A stretch of DNA of 64,000 nt from Lactarius indigo. Its lineage: Eukaryota; Basidiomycota; Agaricomycetes; Russulales; Russulaceae. How positions within the stretch are numbered: the first letter of the stretch is position 1; every line of letters starts with the position of its first letter. Below the pieces are notes generated by a model that saw nothing but the letters and a program-made list of their open reading frames with translations, did no database searches and was not told the origin of the DNA. This document shows positions 55,967 through 64,000 of this stretch, in pieces. The position numbers and the translations under genes were made by a program. Where the stretch lies: the NCBI GenBank assembly GCA_025766275.1, contig JAFKAC010000062.1:1-64000 (forward strand), given 5' to 3'.

Positions 55967-58900
55967 ATGTCTAACTTCCAATCGATTCTCGATGCATTGG
56001 ATAAATACGCCGAGCAGACCGGGGTCAATTTAAACGAAAATCCGTTCGCCGACAAGGTCAAGGGCTGCGAATCTCCAAATGCCGTCCTCTCACTCCTCCA
56101 AGACAACTTGAAAGCGTTCAAAGAATATCGCGACCAAAATCGGAAGTTCATCGATTGCCTTAGCCCAGTGATACAATTCGTGCACGCGTTCTCTGGAATT
56201 CTTGGTGAGACAACTGGACTGGTGAGCTGCGAAAAAAACCATTTCATTCCCTACTGGGCTTAAATACTCTCTAATAGATGCCATTCCAACCTGCAAAACT
56301 CATTTTCGTCGGAATCGATGTTCTCTTCACTGTGCGTGTCTTTCTTACCAGTCAACGATCCCATCTGATATCCGAGTAATCGCAGGCGGCTGATGGCGTC
56401 AGCGCGAGCTATGATGCACTCCTTGAACTGTTTGAATGCCTCGGAAACTTCCTCAAACGCCTCCATATTTATTCTGGGATCTCTCTGAGCCCTTCAATGA
56501 TGGATGTAGTCGCGAAGATAATGGTTGAGCTGATCTCCATACTTGCCTTGGCAAAGAAACAGATTCATCGAGGGCGACTCAGTGAGTGTGTCCTTGCTCT
56601 GATCATAATCGACCACGTCTGAATCCGCTGCAGGGCAATTTGCAAAGAAGTTGTTAGGAGATAGCGAGATCGAGACGATACTGAAGAGATTGGACAGACT
56701 CACCCAGGAAGAGGCCCGCATGACCGCTGCGCAGACCTTCGCTGTCGTCCATGGTCTTTTGGATAATATGAAGGTGGTCATAGACGGTGAGTCAAGCTGC
56801 CTGGCGAATATAAAACATCTGATCATACTGTTGTCTGTAGGTGGCGAGGTGTCAACGAGAGCAATTCGACAGACTCTCGGTACGTTGTATCATATTGCGC
56901 GAATCGATGTTCCCAGGCCTTATGGAGGACGCTAGTCGCTATGCAAGAGGTTGCGAGTGCGATCAATAAAATGAGGCGTGCGTCGTCTCGTGTACTTTTG
57001 TTTACCACGGGGGCATAATTTTCCGATAGGCGACCAGTTACAAAAGGATGCCAGAAGCTGGATCTCACCTCCGGATCCGTCTAAAAATCACGTCATTGCG
57101 CGCAGGACCCACCATGGCGAATCGGCGGTATGGTTTACCCGAGGACCCACATTCAAGAATTGGGATCTGACGGGCGGCCTACTTTGGATACATGGAATAC
57201 GTGCGTGTTTCTCAAACCTTCCATACTATTTTTTAGCCGCTGATGACGATTCGTGACTGTAGCGGGATCTGGGAAGAGCATCCTATGGTAGGCACCGCAT
57301 AAATGTCTTCGTCCATCTCTAAAACGCTTGTCAATCAGCTCCAGCATCATTGAAGAGGCCAAGGCGCTACGCAAGGCGGGACTAGGCCTGGTCGCTTATT
57401 ATTACTTTGACTTTAGAGACACCCCAAAGCAGGACGTCCGTGGCTTGCTATCCTCCCTTGTTGCCCAGCTCTCCGCCAAGTCCGATCTTTGCTACAACAT
57501 CCTCTCTGACCTATATTCCGAACACGACGCCGGATCTCAATTGCCCGATGACGACGCGCTCACGCAATGCCTGAAAGACATGCTCCAACTCCCAGACCAG
57601 CCGCCAATCTATATCATCATCGATGCTCTCGACGAATGTCCCAACTCATCCGGGGCGCCATCTCCACGCGAACTCGTCCTTGAACTGATAGAAGACCTTG
57701 TCGAGTCACGCCTTCCAAATCTTCGCATCTGTGTCACGAGTCGTCCCGAGGCAGATATACAAGATGCGCTTGGGCCGTTGGTATCGCATTCGGTTTCTCT
57801 CCATGACGAAGCCGGACAAAAGCAGGATATCACGGACTACATCAACTCTGCTGTTCAGTCAGATAGAAAGATGCGCAAGTGGAGACCGGAAGATAGGCAA
57901 TTGGTCATCGATGCACTCACTCAGAGGGCAGACGGAATGTAAGTAATCGTCATCACTATATTGCGACTATCTTTTCATTCAGTCACAGGTTCCGATGGGT
58001 GTTTTGTCAAATCGAAGCGTTGCGTGGCTGTTTTCCTCCGGCAATTCGGCGTGCTCTCGAAGAATTGCCCTCAACCCTGGATGCAACATACGAGCGTACG
58101 TTGCAGGGCATCGAGAAGGCGAAACAAACATACGCCTATCGCCTGTTCCAGTGCATCGCGATCTCCATTCGCCCGCTTCGCGTCGAAGAGCTCGCCGAGG
58201 TACTTGCCGTCCGACTTGACGCCGGAGAGGATCCGGAATATCGCGGTGACTGGCGTCCCGAGGATGCACAACAAGCTGTGCTGTCTGCTTGTTCCAGTCT
58301 TATCATGGTCGTCAATGTTGATGGTTCGGCGGTCGTACAATTTTCACACTTCTCTGTGAAAGAATTCCTGATGTCGTCTCGGCTTGCCGATGGGGAAGAG
58401 CATCTTTCCCGCTATCACATCGTTCCTCATTCCGCCCACGCCGTTCTCGCTCGAGCTTCCCTCAGCGTCCTTCTCAACCTCGGTGACAAAGTCGACAAGA
58501 GCGCAGTAGAAAAACGACCATTCGCAATCTACGCGGCTCGGTATTGGATCGACCACGGCAAATGCGAAGGCGCGTCATCGAGTATCCATGGTCTGATGGA
58601 ATGTCTGTTCGACCCAACTGGGCCCTACTTTGCGACGTGGGTCTGGATTTATGACGTTGACCGTCCTTGGAGAGGATCGATGGCGACAGTACACCCAACG
58701 CGACCGGCGGCTGAGCCATTATACTATGCGGCACTATGTGGTTTCCGCAGCCTCACGGAACACCTCATGATTGCGCATAAGATGGACGTTGACGCTAGGG
58801 GCGGGAACTACGGCACGGCGTTGAATGCGGCGTTCGTCAAGGGAGAGATCGACATCGCTCTGGCGTTACTTCAGAATGGCGCGAATATAAACGCCCTGGA

Positions 58901-60956
58901 CGCCATGGACATGAGTTCATTACATAGAGCGGCGATAGGTGGTCATGATGCCATCGTGGAATTGTTACTCGAGCATCAAGCAGACGTCAACGTCCAGACA
59001 AACGACAGGATCGAGACCCCGTTGCATCTAGCGGCGCGTGCTGGAGAACTGGATGTTTGTCGGCTGCTGCTCAAGCACGGGGCAGATGTAGCGTCCGCAA
59101 GTATCGATGGGTGGACCCCTTTGCACGTGGCATCCCAGCGTGGGCACATCGATATCGTTCAAGAACTCCTTGACCATGGGGCTGATGCAAATGCGCGGCA
59201 AAACGACCTTTGGACTTCATTGCATCTAGTATCAGTCGCAGGATATTTCGACACTGTTAAATTATTAGTCCGACATGATGCAGTACTCGACGTGAAGAAT
59301 CTGGATAAAGAAACACCATTACACGTGGCGTCCCGAAACGGCAGTCTCGAAGTCGCCCACTTCCTCATCGAGAATGGCGCAGATATGATTTCCATAGATA
59401 AGGACGGTTGTACGCCGTTGCACAACGCATCACGAAACGGGCATCTTGAAATCGTGAAGATATTTGTTGAAGGCGGCCTGGACGTCAACGTCCGAAATAC
59501 AGACGAAGAGACTCCCTTGAAAGTTGCATCGGGCGACGGGAAGCATGAAGTCGCTCGCTACCTCATCGGGCGTGGAGCGGATATTGACTGCCGCGACAAG
59601 CAAGGCTGGACCGCTCTTCACGCAGCTGCACAAGGCGGGCATCTCGACGTTGTGCGACTTTTAGTTGACCTTGGTACCGATGTCCACGTCCGGAATGGGA
59701 ACCACGACACACCATTGATCCTGGCGTCGCTGGGCGGAGACATAGCGGTATCAAGCTTTCTGATCGAGCATCAAGCCGACGTCAGTTCAACCGACCATCA
59801 AGGCTGGGCGTCGCTACATTCGGCATCACGATATGGTTATGTGGACGTCGTGCAGCTCTTACTTGACCATGGAGCAGATGCAAATGTCCAGAAAGCGGAT
59901 CTCTGGGCTCCACTTCATCTCGCATCGGCTAATGGACATCTCAAAATTGCAGAGCTGCTAATCGAGTGCAGTGCAGAAGTCGACGTGCGGAATGAGGACC
60001 AGAAGACTCCATTGGATCTGGCATCGGAAAATGGCGACATCGAGGTTGCGCGCCTGTTAGTCAAGCGAGGCTCAAATGTCAATTCACAGGACAACAAGGG
60101 CTGTACTCCATCACATTCAGCTGCATGGCAAGGACACCTCGGTCTCGTGGAGTTGCTCGTCGATTCTGGCGCGGACATTGACATGCGGAACAGCAGCGGA
60201 CAAACACCCTTAGATCTTGCGCATAAAAACCGGAAGCGCGACGTTACGAGCTTCCTAACGAGACGTTTGGGAGCCCTGAGCTCGACCTCATTGGAAGCAG
60301 GGTCACAAAACAGTCTTCTCGAGATTGCGGAGCTGCCATTCTATAGCGGCGAATTACCTGATGATGAGGAGAGCGGTTCCCTGCATAGCGCATTGGAGGG
60401 TAGGCGCCTTGACGCACTTCGGAGACTACTTGATCGCGGTGCAGATGTCAACGAACGGGACGAACAACTCCAGACCCCATTGGACGCAGCATCGAGGGAC
60501 GGGTTACTCGAAATTGCGAGGACGCTAATCATATACGGCGCGGATGTGAATTCACGCGATGCTGATGGATGGACTCCGTTGCACACGGCAGCGCGGTTTG
60601 GGCATATCGATGTCGTGCAGTTGTTGATCGATAACGGCGCGAATGTGAACTCACAGGAGGGGGATGGTTGGACTCCGCTGCACGCGGCAATACGACATGG
60701 GCATACCGACGTTGTGTGGACGTTGCTCGACAACGACGCCGATATAAATGCCTCTCAGCGGCGAGGACTTACTCCGCTGCACATGGCGTCGATCTATGGT
60801 CAATTCGAAGTTGTGAAGTCGCTCCTTGAACGGGGAGCAAACGTACAAATACGAAATGTGTACGGAAAGACACCCCATCAAGACGCGTTAACGTATGGAT
60901 ATCGGAAGATTGCGCAGTTGTTGTCGGAGTACGGCATGGGTGGCCCGGGAGGGTAA
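55967..60956 (+). CDS. NLR-like protein 3: Goodbye-NACHT-ankyrin, complete
   Basis: Exon 1 (55967-56221) encodes the Goodbye domain (QSILDALDKYAEQTGVNL, FVHAFSGILGE). Exon 2 starts at 56278 (MPFQPAKLIFVGIDVLFT). Later exons read SYDALLELFECLGNFLKRLH and RLDRLTQEEARMTAAQ. The NACHT P-loop PGSGKSIL (57266 on) has an intron just before it (57201-57262) and one just after. Walker B is IIIDALDECPNS and sensor 1 CVTSRPEAD. The exon from about 57988 carries the NACHT tail, 15 ankyrin repeats, a spacer with PDDEESG, and six more repeats, ending YGMGGPGG. No stop or frameshift was found. The upstream region is split by the 42034-55725 element, which may alter expression. Confidence 0.9.
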
Positions 60957-62370
60957 GGGTTCAATGCAGACGAGGCGGGATCATACAGTAGTACTGAGGA
61001 AAACAAAAAAGCAGTGCCAAAAGCCAATACTGTATCGAAGAGGTATGGACGCGATAGGGCCGGAGTAGGGTGAATAAACATAAAGGATTAGTATAATGTG
61101 TGCGCCGCGGTGTCTGCACGAGAAGATAACGCTCAGCTATTGCGCACACTAGAATGGCAAAGCTGAGGTGCTACACTAAAAAAAATAAAGACTCATATAG
61201 CTCTTGAGTATAGAATTGTACAGTAGGAAATTTTATGCTCTGCTTCCGCAGGGTGACGAGATAACGAATCCGCGGACGAGGGTACGACCGGCGGGAGGGG
61301 AAACGGGACACCGGACCGGGAGTCCGAGTAAGTACGAAAGGGGCCGGTCTAAGGCGGCGTGCGGTGCCTTAGAGCAGGGTCGTTGAGTGAGCGGGCTAGG
61401 CGGCACGTGGCCCATTCCTTCCTTGCCTGCCGCGACCTGCCCGCCCACTTTCCGACCGGCCTAGAAAACCGGAATCTTTTGTTTTTCCCACCCGCCACAC
61501 CCTGTTGCCATGTGATCGATGATGCGCTTCATTGCATCCACCGATGCCATTCTGATCGCTCCGGGAGGGTCCCACCCACCCGGAGCGACCTCGGCTTTGC
61601 AGCAAAGTCTCATCTTCGATCGAGAACCGCTTTGCGCTTTGGCCCATTCTCACTACAGTGTTGAATTACCCTAGGCCTTCTATAGCTTTCCTAATTACCT
61701 ACAATGCTTGTACAAGGTCCCCCGAACTATCCACCTGAAATGAATCATAGTCGATCATTCTTCCCAAGCGTCGTCAGGCGTTTTGTAGCGCGCATCGGCG
61801 AGACCTCTCCCCCTGCTCGCCGATACCGTACAAAACCCACCCACGAGAAGCAAACCAGCGACTCGCAAAGATGTGAATCGAGCCAAGGTGCGAAGGAATC
61901 GCGCGGGTTTGCACAATGCCCGCATGGAACACGAAGATACGAACAAACTGAAACAGGATCTCACGAAAATATATTCAATATTGTACCCACCCTTAACATT
62001 CGTGATGGAGACACGGACCTGCTTCATGTTAACACCGACTTCATGATGTCAATCAGAGTTGGAAACTTGAAATACCCAGGAGTGCGGGGGGTTCGGCAAA
62101 GCGCCCTCTTGTCTATATAGCCAGGAACTGGCACGCAAGAGACTACTTGAGAGACTAATTAATGTCCCCATAGTCTCAGCGTAGCGAACAGCATGTATCT
62201 ATTGCACAGGCAGTGAATTTCGCGAATCCATATTCATCAATCACTGGGCGCTATCCCGGCGTCTATCCAGAGGGTCCAGCCCGGCCCTGAGTGCCAAGTA
62301 AACGAGTTTGTTGCAATTTCAAGCGTTCCATCCAAATTCGAATTCACCAATCCACTCTTTCTACTAAATA
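60957..62370. other. NLR3-NLR4 spacer and NLR4 upstream region
   Basis: No gene is supported. The frame at 61704-62120 lacks family signal and spans repeat and promoter DNA. From left to right: an NLR 3' flank block (near 60985) also found near 41925; unknown sequence; a dispersed repeat at 61345-61660; a block near 62000 (GATGGAGACACGGACC) matching the far-upstream parts of NLR1 and NLR2; and 62078-62370, matching the two halves of the NLR3 promoter without the transposon. Confidence 0.6.
61345..61660 (+). repeat. Dispersed repeat, second copy
   Basis: This is similar to 32000-32300 in the same window orientation, sharing CCCACCCACCCGGAGCGACC and CGGCACGTG. Because NLR2 and NLR4 are transcribed in opposite directions, the repeat has opposite orientations relative to them. 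That suggests it moves independently of the NLR duplications. Confidence 0.6.
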
Positions 62371-64000
62371 ATGTCTAACTTTCAATTCATTCTCGATGCA
62401 TTCGATAAATACGCCGAGCAGACTGGGATCAATTTAAACGAAAGTCCGTTCGCCGACAAGGTCAAAGGCTGTCAATCTCCAAATGCCGTCCTCTCACTCC
62501 TCCAAGACAACTTGAAAGCGTTCAAGGAATATCGCGACCAAAATCGGAAGTTTATCGATTGCCTTAGCCCAGTGATACAATTCGTGCACGTGTTCTCTGG
62601 AATTCTTGGTGAGACAGCCGGACTGGTGAGCTGCGAACAACCGTTTCGTTCCCTACTGGCTGTAAATACTCTCTAATAGATGCCATTCCAACCTGCAAAA
62701 CTCATTTTCGTCGGAATCGACGTTCTCTTCACCGTGCGTGTCTTTCTTACCACTGTTACCAGTCACCGATCCCATGGCATCTGATATCCGAGTAATCCCA
62801 GGCAGCTGATGGTGTCAGCGCGAGCTATGATGCACTCCTTGAACTCTTCGAATGCCTCGGAAACTTCCTCAAACGCCTCCATATTTATTCCGGGATCTCT
62901 CTGGACCCTTCAATGATGGATGTAGTCGCGAAGATAATGGTCGAGCTGATCTCCATACTTGCCCAAGCAAAGAAGCAGATTCATCGAGGGCGACTCAGTG
63001 AGTGTGCCCTTGCCCTGATCACAACCAACTATGCCTGAATGTGCTGCAGAGCAATTCGCAAAGAAGTTGTTAGGAGATAGCGAGATCGAGACGATACTGA
63101 AGAGATTGGACAGACTCACCCAGGAGGAGGCCCGCACGACTGCTGCGCAGACCTTCGCTGTCGTCCATGGTCTTTTGGATAATATGAAGGCGGTCATGGA
63201 CGGTGAGTCAAGCTGCCTGGCGAATATAAAACATCTGATCAGACTGTTGTCTGTAGGTGGCGAGGTGTCAACGAGTACAATTCGACAGACTCTCGGTGCG
63301 TTGTATCATCTTGCGCGAACCGATGTTCCCAGGCCTTATGGAGGACGCCAGTCGCCATGCAAGAGGTTGCGAGTGCGATCAATAAAATGAGGCGTGCGTC
63401 GTCTCGTGTACTTTTGTTTACCACGGGGGTATAATTTTCCGATAGGCGACCAGTTACAAAAGGATTCTAGAAGTTGGATCTCACCTCCGGATCCGTCTAA
63501 AAATCACGTCATTGCGCGCAGGACCCACCATGGCGAATCGGCGGTGTGGTTTACCCGAGGACCCACATTCAAGAATTGGGATCTGACGGGCGGCCCACTT
63601 TGGATACATGGAATACGTGCGTGTTTCTCAAACCTTCCATAATTTTTTTAGCCGCTGATGACGATTCGTGACTGTAGCTGGATCTGGGAAGAGCATCCTA
63701 TGGTAAGCACCGCATAAATGTCTTCGTCCATCTCTATAACGCTTGTCGATCAGCTCCAGCATCATTGAAGAGGTCAAGGCGCTACGCAAGGCGGGACTAG
63801 GCCTGGTCGCTTATTATTACTTTGACTTTAGAGACACCCCAAAGCAGGATGTTCGTGGCTTGCTATCCTCCCTCATCGCGCAGCTCTCCGCCAAGTCCGA
63901 TCGTTGCTGCGACATCCTCTCTGAACTATATTCAGAACACGATGCCGGATCTCAATTGCCCGATGACGACGCGCTCACGCAATGCCTGAAAGATATGCTC
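62371..64000 (+). CDS. NLR-like protein 4: Goodbye-NACHT, 3' part outside the window
   Basis: This is the closest relative of NLR3. Exon 1 encodes the Goodbye domain (FILDAFDKYAEQTGINLN). The exon after 62680 reads MPFQPAKLIFVGIDVLFT. Further exons include RLDRLTQEEARTTAAQTF and ISPPDPSKNHVIARRTHHGE. The P-loop PGSGKSIL is at about 63678. The NACHT exon begins near 63754 with SSIIEEVKALRKAG and runs off the window end at a DALTQCLKDML segment. Short introns match those of NLR3. No defect is visible in the part present. Whether the ankyrin exon follows cannot be known from this window. Confidence 0.85.

Noticed and set aside
61337..61400. tRNA-like start of the dispersed repeat
   Set aside because: A few bases recall a tRNA D-arm, but there is no clear B box or cloverleaf.
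61704..62120. Plus-strand frame of 138 codons upstream of NLR4
   Set aside because: It overlaps promoter blocks shared with other NLR genes and shows no protein family signal.

Overview
This window looks like nuclear DNA of a filamentous basidiomycete, most likely an Agaricomycete. The evidence is genes cut by many 50-75 bp GT-AG introns, Goodbye-NACHT-ankyrin (NLR-like) proteins, a KDZ-family DNA transposon, a DUF6589 protein, a RecQ-like helicase with a terminal zinc knuckle, chromodomain Ty3/gypsy retrotransposons, and a small core of conserved genes (a mitochondrial Atm1-type ABC transporter, a possible Ecm11-like protein and a cytochrome P450). No tRNA, rRNA or CRISPR array was seen.

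Layout. Positions 720-8661: gypsy retrotransposon copy A, with near-identical LTRs, a 5 bp target duplication, and gag and pol each broken by one 1-bp indel. About 8667-20865: a KDZ transposon territory with an apparently intact transposase (10316-14085), four companion genes, a heptamer (CTGCCGA/TCGGCAG) scattered throughout, and a 2.5 kb minisatellite of 44 bp units arranged in 132 bp trimers. Its right edge abuts the truncated 3' end of the first NLR gene. Positions 20762-31967: two tandem minus-strand NLR genes. Positions 33554-40761: a conserved island with atm1, the Ecm11-like gene and the P450. Positions 42023-55736: a nested structure described below. Positions 55967-64000: two plus-strand NLR genes, the last cut by the window edge. 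The four NLR genes are paralogues and lie in opposite orientations on either side of the conserved island.

The most interesting object is at 42034-55725. Two inverted repeats of about 280 bp, flanked by the direct duplication GAGCTAGACTC, enclose just two convergent genes: a RecQ-like DEAH helicase and a DUF6589 protein. A second gypsy element (copy B, 45779-53726) sits inside the DUF6589 gene. Without it, the DUF6589 reading frame joins exactly and the inverted-repeat element is about 5.74 kb. A paralogous NLR spacer near 62078-62150 resembles the unoccupied site. This looks like a helicase plus DUF6589 DNA transposon that landed about 240 bp upstream of an NLR gene and was later hit by a retrotransposon. 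I know of no named transposon family with this gene content, but I could not search.

Limits: exon boundaries were read by eye from splice signals and family consensus. Domain names rest on remembered family patterns, not on searches.
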